Source: Anaerorhabdus sp036637135 (GTDB lineage Bacteria; Bacillota_I; Bacilli_A; Erysipelotrichales; Erysipelotrichaceae). Taken from it: DNA of 64,000 nucleotides. The DNA lies in NCBI RefSeq assembly GCF_036637135.1, contig NZ_JAVWNC010000003.1:5303-69302 (forward strand). Direction: 5' to 3'. Positions 1-7,672 of this stretch are shown piece after piece; the stretch's first letter is position 1, and each line of letters begins with the position of its first letter. The position numbers and the translations under genes are program-made. A model generated the notes under the pieces. The model was not told where the DNA came from. It did not search any database and was given only the letters and a program-made list of their open reading frames with translations.

Positions 1-2
1 AT

Positions 3-50
3 TTAACAATATTTGCATACAAACTTAATAATTATTTTCTATTCTATACA
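3..50 (+). promoter_or_regulatory. Probable PhoP-activated promoter of the pst operon
   Basis: TATACA at 45-50 is a plausible -10 with no good -35. TTAACA at 3-8 and TTAATA at 25-30 resemble Bacillus PhoP half-sites (TT[A/T/C]ACA) and are spaced by 22 bp, two 11-bp periods; the intermediate site at 14-19 is poor. A promoter lacking a -35 and carrying Pho repeats is typical of PhoP-activated genes. The window edge cuts off anything further upstream. Confidence 0.4.
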
Positions 51-78
51 TGTACCGAGATGGTATGGGAGGAAATTT

Positions 79-1017
79 ATGAAAAAATTATTAAGTTTAT
101 TACTAGCGGGGTTATTGATTGCAGGATGCTCATCAACTCCAACAAATAATGAAAATGGGGGAGAAGCAACTCCAGGTGCTTCAACTGCAACAGTAAATGT
201 TTACACTCGTGATGGAAGTAGTGGAACAAGAGAAGCATTTGAAGGTGCTATCGGACTTGAAGAATTAACTCAAAATGCAATTGAAGTTAGTTCAAATGGC
301 GATATGGCTACAAAAGTAGGAAATGATACAGCAGGTATCGGATATGTTTCATTATCAACTGACTTTGAAGCAAACAACATTAAGGCATTATCATTTGAAG
401 GTGTAGTACCAACAGTAGAAACAGTATTAGATGGTACATATACAATGCAACGTCCATTCGCATTTGTTACACGTTCAGCTGGTGACTTTGGATCAGATGA
501 AAAAGAACAATTAGTTGCCGCATTTATCGATTTCTTACAAAACTCAACAGAAGGTATGGCAATCGTTGAAAGTGCTCATGGTATTGTAGATATAACAAAA
601 GGAACACCTTGGGCTGAATTAGCTAAAAATCACCCAATCGTTACTCAAGATAATTCAGCAATTACAGTCGTAACTGCAGGATCAACTTCAGTTAGTAAAA
701 CATTACAAGCAGCTTTAGAAGCATTCCAACCAATGGCTGGTAACTTCCAAATCTCAATGAATCAAACAGGTTCAGGTGATGGTTACAAACGTGTATTAGG
801 CGAAGAAAAAGATGGAGCTAATGCTGCAGATATCGGATTTGCATCAAGAAACTTCAAAACTGAAGAAGACATTACAACAGCAATGGCTACAGGCGTTTAT
901 TGTATCGATGCAGTAGTTGCAGTAGTTAATAAAACAAATGAATTAACTAACGTAACAAAACAAAACTTATTCGATATTTTCTCAGGAACAGTAACATCAT
1001 TCACTGACGTTAAGTAG
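79..1017 (+). CDS. pstS: Phosphate ABC transporter substrate-binding lipoprotein PstS, apparently circularly permuted
   Basis: This is the lipid-anchored phosphate receptor that feeds PstC/PstA. The start at 79 follows GGGAGG at 67-72 and gives a 312-residue protein with signal peptide and lipobox LIAGC (Cys17). The order of family motifs is reversed. The segment that is normally C-terminal (TRDGSSGTREAF at about 43-54, GIGYVSL, then TMQRPFAFV) comes first. The segment that is normally N-terminal (GSTSV at about 201, GSGDG, DIGFASR, DAVVAVVNK, IFSG) comes second and ends the protein. Total length equals one ordinary PstS, so this is not a duplication. It heads pstSCAB-phoU. Function is well supported by context; the permutation is read from motif order only. 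Confidence 0.9.
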   Translation: MKKLLSLLLAGLLIAGCSSTPTNNENGGEATPGASTATVNVYTRDGSSGTREAFEGAIGLEELTQNAIEVSSNGDMATKVGNDTAGIGYVSLSTDFEANNIKALSFEGVVPTVETVLDGTYTMQRPFAFVTRSAGDFGSDEKEQLVAAFIDFLQNSTEGMAIVESAHGIVDITKGTPWAELAKNHPIVTQDNSAITVVTAGSTSVSKTLQAALEAFQPMAGNFQISMNQTGSGDGYKRVLGEEKDGANAADIGFASRNFKTEEDITTAMATGVYCIDAVVAVVNKTNELTNVTKQNLFDIFSGTVTSFTDVK

Positions 1018-1023
1018 GTTGTT

Positions 1024-1944
1024 ATGCAAGTAAATAAGAAGTATATCAAAAAAAATAAAACGATTGATACGATTTATAAATACTTCTTTATGGCGATGGC
1101 TATTCTAGCAAGTAGCTTCATAGTATTACTAGTTCTCTTTGTTTTCACAAAGGGAATTTCGCCATTTTTAAGTGGATATGAATATGGTCAAGTTAATTTA
1201 TTTGATTTTCTATTTGGATTAACTTATCGACAAGATAAAGGAATATACGGGGTTGGGTTTATTGTTATTAATACATTTATTAGTGCTTTTGCAGCTCTAA
1301 TCATTTCGTTCCCAATTTCAGTATTGACTGCTTTATTTATTGTGAAAATTGCACCAAAGAAAATTAGTTCCATTATGCAAACAATTGTAGAATTACTGGC
1401 AAGTATTCCAAGTATTGTTTATGGGGTTTTTGCAGGGGGTGTGATTACAGGGATTGTAAAGGATTTAGCGTTATTGTTTGGTGTTTCTACAGCCGGAGGT
1501 TCAAGTTTATTAGCGGTTGTAATACTATTGGCAATCATGATTTTCCCAACAATTACATCACTATCCATTTCAGCAATTCAAGCAGTTGATAAAGATTTAG
1601 AACAAGCATCACTTGCATTAGGGGCAACAAAAACTCAAACCAATTTTAAGATTGTATTGATCGCTGCTAAATCTGGAATCTTTGCAGGTGCAATACTTGG
1701 TATTGGACGTGCTTTTGGTGAAGCAACAGCTGTTGCGATGGTGGCAGGTAATAAATTATTTGGACCTACATTTAATCCATTTGATATTACACGTACCCTT
1801 ACTACAACAATGCTTGCAGGATTAAAGGAAACATCTGGTCTTGATTATGATATTCGTTTCTCAGTTGGATTAGTCTTGATGGTTGTTATCTTTATAAGTA
1901 ACTACATTCTCAATCTTGTGAAAAGGAAAGTAGGTAATATGTAA
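1024..1944 (+). CDS. pstC: Phosphate ABC transporter permease PstC
   Basis: PstC is one of the two membrane subunits of the high-affinity phosphate importer. The 306-residue protein has about six hydrophobic segments. The permease EAA-type loop is seen around residues 190-230 (EQASLALGATKTQ followed by GIGRAFGEA). It starts 6 bp after the pstS stop, and its stop overlaps the pstA start by one base, so the genes are translationally coupled. Length and motif order are ordinary for the family. Confidence 0.95.
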   Translation: MQVNKKYIKKNKTIDTIYKYFFMAMAILASSFIVLLVLFVFTKGISPFLSGYEYGQVNLFDFLFGLTYRQDKGIYGVGFIVINTFISAFAALIISFPISVLTALFIVKIAPKKISSIMQTIVELLASIPSIVYGVFAGGVITGIVKDLALLFGVSTAGGSSLLAVVILLAIMIFPTITSLSISAIQAVDKDLEQASLALGATKTQTNFKIVLIAAKSGIFAGAILGIGRAFGEATAVAMVAGNKLFGPTFNPFDITRTLTTTMLAGLKETSGLDYDIRFSVGLVLMVVIFISNYILNLVKRKVGNM

Positions 1945-3146
1945 TGAGTACAAAATTAAAAGATAAAATATTAAATACAATTACTTATTTCGCAAGTGGT
2001 ATTAGTGTATTCGTATTAGGCGCAGTATTATTATTTCTATTTTCAAAAGGTTTCTCAACTTTAAACTGGAATTTACTAGTTAATAATTATTGGAGTCAAA
2101 ATTTATTGGGTACTGTTGATTCAATAGGTGGTGATTACAATATCACTGAAGAAGTAGAAGGAATATATTCTAATAGATGGGGAATCGCGTTAAAAGATGA
2201 TGTAAATTCCCAAAAAGAAAAAGTAATTGAAGTAACATATATTCATCCAGACTCACCTTTAAAAACGATGATCAGCTCATCAGCTGGTGATAATAATAAA
2301 GAAATTGTATTGGAAAATGGATATACGATACAAAAAATTGACATCATTACAAGTGAAGGTATTCCAACGTTTACTGGGAAAATCATGTCACAGGATGCTC
2401 AAACAGTAATTCAAAATATAGATACTGCTGAAGAAATCACAAGTATTTATTATAAAACTACGGGTGGAGGTATACGTAGTAGTTTAATCACAACCTTATA
2501 TTTAATTGTAATCTCATTGGTAATTGCATTACCAATTGGAGTATGTAGTGCTATCTATTTACATGAATATGCATCAAAATCAAAATTTAATAAAATGATT
2601 CGTCAAGGGATTGAAACACTTACTGGTGTGCCAAGTATTGTATATGGATTAATGGGTGTTACTGTATTATTCCCAGTTACTCAATTATTTGGTGCTACAA
2701 CTACAAGTATTCTCCTTGGAGGATTAACCATGTCGATTATCTTACTTCCAACCATCATGAAATCGACAGAAGAAGCACTCATTGTTGTACCTCAAAGTTT
2801 AAGAGATGGAAGTTTATCGCTAGGTGCAACTAAATCACAAACCATTTTCAAGGTAGTTTTACCTTGTGCTGTTAATGGAATATTAACAGGTGTATTATTA
2901 TCAATAGGTAGGGTCATCGGTGAGTCTGCAGCGTTAATATACACAATGGGAACATTCATTAATGATTCTCCATCATTACTATCTCAAGGAACTTCACTGT
3001 CACTTATGATTTGGTCATTTATGTCAGGTGAACAACCTAACTTTGAATTAGCTAGTGCTATTTCAATCATAATTTTAGTTATTGTATTAATATTAAACTT
3101 TGTGGTAAAAGCAATCGCAAAGAAATTCACGAAGAAATTTGCGTAG
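1944..3146 (+). CDS. pstA: Phosphate ABC transporter permease PstA with large extracytoplasmic insert
   Basis: This is the second membrane subunit of the phosphate importer. The C-terminal part from about residue 175 is ordinary PstA: several membrane segments and the EAA-like loop DGSLSLGATKSQ with GIGRVIGES-type continuation. At 400 residues it is about 110 longer than usual PstA. The extra sequence lies between membrane segment 1 (about 14-36) and segment 2 (about 179-201), so it should be outside the cell. Residues about 72-168 have a PDZ-like pattern (WGIALKDD, VTYIHPDSPLK, ENGYTIQKIDI). The PDZ assignment is inference. The start codon overlaps the pstC stop. Confidence 0.93.
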   Translation: MSTKLKDKILNTITYFASGISVFVLGAVLLFLFSKGFSTLNWNLLVNNYWSQNLLGTVDSIGGDYNITEEVEGIYSNRWGIALKDDVNSQKEKVIEVTYIHPDSPLKTMISSSAGDNNKEIVLENGYTIQKIDIITSEGIPTFTGKIMSQDAQTVIQNIDTAEEITSIYYKTTGGGIRSSLITTLYLIVISLVIALPIGVCSAIYLHEYASKSKFNKMIRQGIETLTGVPSIVYGLMGVTVLFPVTQLFGATTTSILLGGLTMSIILLPTIMKSTEEALIVVPQSLRDGSLSLGATKSQTIFKVVLPCAVNGILTGVLLSIGRVIGESAALIYTMGTFINDSPSLLSQGTSLSLMIWSFMSGEQPNFELASAISIIILVIVLILNFVVKAIAKKFTKKFA

Positions 3147-3158
3147 AAAGGTAAACTT

Positions 3159-3914
3159 ATGGAAACAAGTTTTAAAGTAAAAGATTTAGATTTATTCTAT
3201 GGTGATAAACAAGCACTAAAGAAAATCAATATGGACTTATATAGAAATAAAGTTACAGCATTCATTGGTCCTTCTGGTTGTGGTAAGTCAACTTTCTTAC
3301 GCTGTTTAAATCGTATGAATGACTTAATTGAAGGTTGCAAAATTGTAGGAACAATTGAAAAAGATGGAGAAAATATATATTCATCGAAAACAGATATTGT
3401 CGACTTAAGAACGAAAGTGGGAATGGTATTTCAAAAACCAAACCCATTTCCAATGAGTATCTATGATAATGTGGCATATGGTCCACGTTGCCAAGGTCTT
3501 AAAGATAAAAAAGAATTAGAAGAAATTGTTACAAAAGCTCTTAAACAAGCAGCTCTTTATGAAGAAGTAAAAGATCGTTTGCACGAATCAGCTCTTGGTT
3601 TATCAGGTGGTCAACAACAACGTTTATGTATAGCACGTTGTATCGCAATGGAACCTGAAGTAATACTTATGGATGAACCAACTTCAGCATTAGATCCAAT
3701 TGCGACTGCGAAGATAGAAGAGTTGATTGAAGAATTAAAAAAAGACTATACTATTATTATTGTTACTCATAGTATGCAACAAGCTTCACGTATTAGTGAT
3801 TACACTGCTTTCTTCTTATTGGGAGAAGTAGTAGAATTTGATAATACGAAACTGGTATTTAGTACACCACAAGATAAAAGAACAGAAGATTATATTACAG
3901 GGAGATTCGGATAA
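3159..3914 (+). CDS. pstB: Phosphate ABC transporter ATP-binding protein PstB
   Basis: PstB is the cytoplasmic ATPase that powers PstCA. The 251-residue protein shows Walker A GPSGCGKST at 37-45, the ABC signature LSGGQQQR, Walker B VILMDEPTSALD and the switch histidine in VTHSMQQA. The GMVFQKPNPFPMSI stretch is diagnostic for PstB. It starts 12 bp after pstA, and its stop overlaps the phoU start by one base. Confidence 0.97.
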   Translation: METSFKVKDLDLFYGDKQALKKINMDLYRNKVTAFIGPSGCGKSTFLRCLNRMNDLIEGCKIVGTIEKDGENIYSSKTDIVDLRTKVGMVFQKPNPFPMSIYDNVAYGPRCQGLKDKKELEEIVTKALKQAALYEEVKDRLHESALGLSGGQQQRLCIARCIAMEPEVILMDEPTSALDPIATAKIEELIEELKKDYTIIIVTHSMQQASRISDYTAFFLLGEVVEFDNTKLVFSTPQDKRTEDYITGRFG

Positions 3915-4555
3915 TGACAAAACTTGATGAAAAATGTACTTTAATTAAAGAATGTGTAATGAAAATGGCAAAACGTGTTGAAGACATGTATGCTTTATCA
4001 CTTGAAATAATTGAAACAGGAAATACTGAAACTGCCCTTAAAGTAATTGAAATGGACAGTTTTGTAAACAGTGCAGAAGAAGAAATCAATGATTTAGCCA
4101 TTGAAGCATTGTGTTTATTATCACCAGTTGCAAGTGATTTACGTAAAGTAATAAGCGCAATTAAGATTGCTTCGGATTTGGAACGTATTGGAGATTATGC
4201 AAAAAGCATTGCAGGATTTGTAGTGCGTAATGGAAAACTAGATCCTGAATTAGCACTTAAGGCAAAAGATTTAGGTGACGCATTCCTCACGATGATTGAC
4301 CATGCAATGGACAGCTATAATAAATCTGATGCAGTTTGGGCAATGAGTATTCCTGAAGAAGATCTTCAAATTGATCGCATTTATGATGAGATTGTTAAGT
4401 ACTTACAAGCTAAGATTAAGAAGCAAGAAGTATCGGATGATATTATCCCAGTATTAGGTATGTTACGCAATTTAAAGCGTGCAGGTGAGCACACTAAAAA
4501 TATTTGTGAACATACTATATTTGAAGTAAAAGGACAACATATTGAATTTAACTAA
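3914..4555 (+). CDS. phoU: Phosphate uptake regulator PhoU
   Basis: PhoU is the cytoplasmic helical-bundle protein that restrains phosphate import and signals phosphate sufficiency to PhoR. The 213-residue protein has two PhoU repeats of usual size (about 15-100 and 118-205). Each carries acidic metal-binding motifs such as ASDLERIGDYAK and LKRAGEHTKNI. It is the last gene of the pst operon, coupled to pstB by a TAATG overlap and followed by a strong terminator. Confidence 0.95.
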   Translation: MTKLDEKCTLIKECVMKMAKRVEDMYALSLEIIETGNTETALKVIEMDSFVNSAEEEINDLAIEALCLLSPVASDLRKVISAIKIASDLERIGDYAKSIAGFVVRNGKLDPELALKAKDLGDAFLTMIDHAMDSYNKSDAVWAMSIPEEDLQIDRIYDEIVKYLQAKIKKQEVSDDIIPVLGMLRNLKRAGEHTKNICEHTIFEVKGQHIEFN

Positions 4556-4578
4556 GATACCTGTAAGGGTATCTTTTT
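4554..4578 (+). terminator. Intrinsic terminator of the pst operon
   Basis: An 8-bp stem (AAGATACC with GGTATCTT), a six-base loop and a T-run directly after the phoU stop codon. Confidence 0.85.
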
Positions 4579-4609
4579 AAAATCCAATTACTTGACTTAA
4601 TTAAGTAAA

Positions 4610-4780
4610 AGAGTTATAAAGAAGATAGAATCAGTAGGTGAGGCTACCTTAGGGATACGGATTGCTGCCGCGAAATTGTGGAGACACAATGAGTTGGTCA
4701 ACAGTCTATGTCGCGTCAAGGCATAGAATAATGTAATAACATTGCCCTAAGAAGTTAAAGCTTGAATGATATAGAACGTT
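4610..4780 (+). ncRNA. M-box (ykoK) magnesium riboswitch
   Basis: The leader carries the M-box landmarks in order: AGTAGGTGAGGCTACC at about 4633-4648, GGATACGGATTGCTGCC, then GTTGGTCAACAG. A long-range stem CTTAGGG (about 4658-4664) pairs with CCCTAAG (4745-4751), followed by GTTAAAGCT as in Bacillus ykoK. It lies upstream of mgtA, the expected target. M-boxes bind Mg2+ and shut off the downstream transporter when Mg2+ is ample. The 5' boundary is approximate. Confidence 0.9.
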
Positions 4781-4814
4781 TTTTTAAGTCCTTGTCTAAC
4801 TGATGAGGACTTTT
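4779..4814 (+). promoter_or_regulatory. Expression platform of the M-box: U-tract and hairpin
   Basis: A run of seven T (4779-4785) directly follows the aptamer. A hairpin AAGTCCT (4786-4792) with AGGACTT (4806-4812) then ends in only a short T-run. This is the likely site of Mg2+-dependent termination. Which of the two elements acts as terminator cannot be settled by eye. Confidence 0.5.
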
Positions 4815-4835
4815 ATATTGAAGGAGGTGAGTTGT

Positions 4836-4928
4836 ATGAGTAGTGGTCATCCGTGTATTGAAGACATATGGCTGAATTATAATAAATTGAATAGCTTATA
4901 CAGCTCATTTCGTATTTCTATGAATTAA
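4836..4928 (+). CDS. Small 30-residue ORF between M-box and mgtA
   Basis: I do not recognise this protein. An ATG at 4836 stands 8 bp after AAGGAGGTGA (4821-4830), a perfect match to the anti-Shine-Dalgarno. It opens a 30-codon frame ending in TAA at 4926-4928. The peptide begins MSSGHPCIED, contains an aromatic middle part (WLNYNKL, LYSSF) and ends RISMN. It has no signal peptide or clear membrane segment. It sits after the riboswitch and 40 bp before mgtA, so it shares the Mg2+-controlled transcript. It could be a leader peptide governing mgtA translation, a small MgtA partner, or chance; the ribosome binding site argues against chance. Confidence 0.55.
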   Translation: MSSGHPCIEDIWLNYNKLNSLYSSFRISMN

Positions 4929-4945
4929 GATTTATTGTAAGGATG

Positions 4946-4962
4946 CCTCTAAAAGAGGAGGA
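4946..4962 (+). promoter_or_regulatory. Hairpin covering the mgtA ribosome binding site
   Basis: CCTCT (4946-4950) can pair with AGAGG (4954-4958) across an AAA loop, hiding much of the AGAGGAGGA site that serves the mgtA start at 4969. The small ORF ends 18 bp upstream, so a ribosome there could affect folding. Confidence 0.4.
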
Positions 4963-4968
4963 TCTATT

Positions 4969-7638
4969 ATGGTAAAGAGAATAGTAAGTTTTTTCATGCA
5001 ACAATCAATTGTTGTTGAAGAAAAAATGAAAAAAATGATTCAATTATCTGTAAATGAAGTATTAAGAGAAGTTGGTAACAATCTTAATGGTTATACAGAA
5101 AATGAAGTTAAGAAACAACGTGAACATTTTGGAGAAAATGTTTTAATACAAAAGAAAAAAGAATCCATGATTAAATTAGTTTTTGATACAATCAAAAATC
5201 CTTTTTCACTTGTATTATTAACTCTTGCGGTTATTTCTTTAATAACACAAGATTATGCAGCAGTAACAATTATTGTCTTGATGGTTAGCTTAAGCAGTAT
5301 TTTAGGAATTACTCAAGAGTTAAAAAGTTCAAAAGCAGTTGAACAACTCACTGAAATGGTAGAAACAACTGTTGATGTACAAAGAAAATTAGATAACGAA
5401 ATTTCTAAGCGAATTGAAATTCCAATGGATGAATTAGTTGTAGGTGATATTCTCTATTTATCTGCAGGTGATATTATTCCTGCAGATGTAAGACTAATTC
5501 AAACAAAAGATTTCTTTGTTACCCAATCATCACTTACTGGTGAAAGTGAACCATTAGAAAAATTTAGTGAAGCTATCCTTGATGATACAACACCAATTCT
5601 TCAATCAAATAATCTTGTGTTTATGGGATGTAATGTCGTATCTGGTTCAGCTACAGGAGTTGTGCTTGCTGTAGGTAATGAAACAATGTTTGGTCATATC
5701 GCAAAATCTTTACAAGAAAAGGACACAGTAACAAACTTTGAAAAAGGAATTAACTCTGTATCCATGGTTTTTGTACGATTCATGTTGATCATGGCACCAA
5801 TTGTTTTTTTGATGAATGGGTTTACAAAAGGAAATTGGTTAGAAGCTTTCTTATTCGCAATTTCAATTGCAGTAGGATTAACACCAGAGATGTTACCCAT
5901 GATTGTGTCTGTTAACCTTGCAAAAGGTGCGATGGAAATGTCAAAGAAAAAAGTAATTGTTAAGAAATTAAATGCCATTCAAAATTTTGGTGCAATGGAT
6001 GTATTGTGTACAGATAAAACAGGTACAATTACACAGGATAAAGTTACACTTAAATATTATTTAAATATCCATGGTGATGAAGATGATCGTATTTTAAGAC
6101 ATGGATTTCTTAATAGTTATTATCAAACAGGATTGAGAAACTTGATGGACAATGCAATCATTGCGCATGTGGATGCACTCGAGAAGAAAGATTTATTTGA
6201 TAACTATCGTAAGATAGATGAAATTCCATTTGACTTTAATCGACGTCGTATGAGTGTTGTGGTTGAGAATATAAATACAGAAAATTATCAACTAATAACA
6301 AAAGGGGCTATTGAAGAAATGTTGTCTATTTGTAGCTATGCAGAATATCATGACACAATTGAACCTTTGGACAATACGCTTCGAACTGAAATACTTGATC
6401 GTTGTTATCAATATAATGAAAAAGGATTTAGAGTCTTGGGTATAGCTCATAAGAAATTAGATTTATCATCCACAACAATCTCGGTAGAGGATGAGAAAGA
6501 GATGGTTCTATTGGGATTTCTTGCCTTCTTTGACCCTCCAAAAGGTAGTACAAGAGAAGCGCTTTCTGTTTTAAAAGAATATGGTGTAAGTGTAAAAGTT
6601 TTAACGGGCGATAATGACGCAGTAACAAAATACATTTGCAGCGAAGTAGGATTGAATGTTAAAAACTTCATGCTAGGCGAAGTTGTTGAATCAATGAATG
6701 ATGAGGAATTAAGTAGAGCCGTAGAAGTAGTCGATGTATTTGCTAAACTATCTCCATCACAAAAAACAAGAATTGTTAAAATGCTTCATCACAATGGTCA
6801 TACAGTTGGTTTTATGGGTGATGGAATCAATGATGCATCAGCGATGAAAGCAGCAGATGTGGGTATCTCTGTTGATTCTGCTGTAGATATTGCAAAAGAG
6901 AGTGCATCAATTATTCTACTAGAGAAAGATTTAATGGTATTGGAACAAGGATTAGTAGAAGGTCGTAAGACATTCACAAATATATTGAAGTATATTAAGA
7001 TTACTGCTAGTTCTAATTTTGGAAATATGTTTTCAGTGTTGGCAGCTAGTATTTTGTTACCATTTCTACCTATGATGCCTTTACAAATTTTAATCTTAAA
7101 TTTGATATATGATATTTCGTGTACTGCAATACCTTGGGATAATGTAGATGAAGATTATCTAAAAGAACCTAGACAATGGGATGCAAATAGTATATCTAGA
7201 TTTATGGTTTATTTTGGACCGACAAGTTCAATCTTTGATCTTTTAACTTATTTGATTTTATTCTTTGGAGTATGTCCGTTTGTTTTTGGAGGGAATTTCA
7301 ATTCACTAACTCCGGAAATGAAAGTATTGTTTATTAGTTTGTTTCAAACGGGCTGGTTCATCGAAAGTTTATGGACACAAACTTTTATCATTCATATGCT
7401 AAGAACTCAAAAAATACCTTTTATTCAAAGCGTAGCTTCGTGGAAATTAATCTTGGGTACTACATTTGGAATAATTGTTGGAACACTTATTCCGTTTACA
7501 ATGATAGGTACAACGTTGGATATGATGAGTTTACCTGGGTTCTATTTCATCATTCTTGTTGGTATTATCATTTTATATAATCTTCTCACATCATTTGTAA
7601 AAATAATATATATCAAAAAATTTAGCAGGTTATTATAA
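4969..7638 (+). CDS. mgtA: Magnesium-importing P-type ATPase MgtA
   Basis: This is a P-type (IIIB) ATPase that drives Mg2+ into the cell. The 889-residue protein shows an N-terminal cytoplasmic region, the actuator motif TGES at about 190, the phosphorylated Asp349 in DKTGT and the hinge GDGIND at about 617. About ten membrane segments include the PEMLP motif (about 305-309) typical of MgtA/MgtB. The start at 4969 has AGAGGAGG 6-8 bp upstream. The M-box leader makes Mg2+ control very likely. It sits between the pst operon and phoPR. Confidence 0.95.
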   Translation: MVKRIVSFFMQQSIVVEEKMKKMIQLSVNEVLREVGNNLNGYTENEVKKQREHFGENVLIQKKKESMIKLVFDTIKNPFSLVLLTLAVISLITQDYAAVTIIVLMVSLSSILGITQELKSSKAVEQLTEMVETTVDVQRKLDNEISKRIEIPMDELVVGDILYLSAGDIIPADVRLIQTKDFFVTQSSLTGESEPLEKFSEAILDDTTPILQSNNLVFMGCNVVSGSATGVVLAVGNETMFGHIAKSLQEKDTVTNFEKGINSVSMVFVRFMLIMAPIVFLMNGFTKGNWLEAFLFAISIAVGLTPEMLPMIVSVNLAKGAMEMSKKKVIVKKLNAIQNFGAMDVLCTDKTGTITQDKVTLKYYLNIHGDEDDRILRHGFLNSYYQTGLRNLMDNAIIAHVDALEKKDLFDNYRKIDEIPFDFNRRRMSVVVENINTENYQLITKGAIEEMLSICSYAEYHDTIEPLDNTLRTEILDRCYQYNEKGFRVLGIAHKKLDLSSTTISVEDEKEMVLLGFLAFFDPPKGSTREALSVLKEYGVSVKVLTGDNDAVTKYICSEVGLNVKNFMLGEVVESMNDEELSRAVEVVDVFAKLSPSQKTRIVKMLHHNGHTVGFMGDGINDASAMKAADVGISVDSAVDIAKESASIILLEKDLMVLEQGLVEGRKTFTNILKYIKITASSNFGNMFSVLAASILLPFLPMMPLQILILNLIYDISCTAIPWDNVDEDYLKEPRQWDANSISRFMVYFGPTSSIFDLLTYLILFFGVCPFVFGGNFNSLTPEMKVLFISLFQTGWFIESLWTQTFIIHMLRTQKIPFIQSVASWKLILGTTFGIIVGTLIPFTMIGTTLDMMSLPGFYFIILVGIIILYNLLTSFVKIIYIKKFSRLL

Positions 7639-7672
7639 AACAAGCAGGTCATTGACCTACTTGTTTATTTTT
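7637..7672. terminator. Bidirectional terminator between mgtA and phoR
   Basis: The stem AAACAAG-AGGTCA with TGACCT-CTTGTTT spans both convergent gene ends and is flanked by A- and T-rich runs on each side. It includes the phoR stop codon. Confidence 0.8.

Noticed and set aside
13..78. Longer N-terminus for PstS starting at 13
   Set aside because: It would place 22 residues before a perfect lipoprotein signal, and the ribosome binding site belongs to the ATG at 79.
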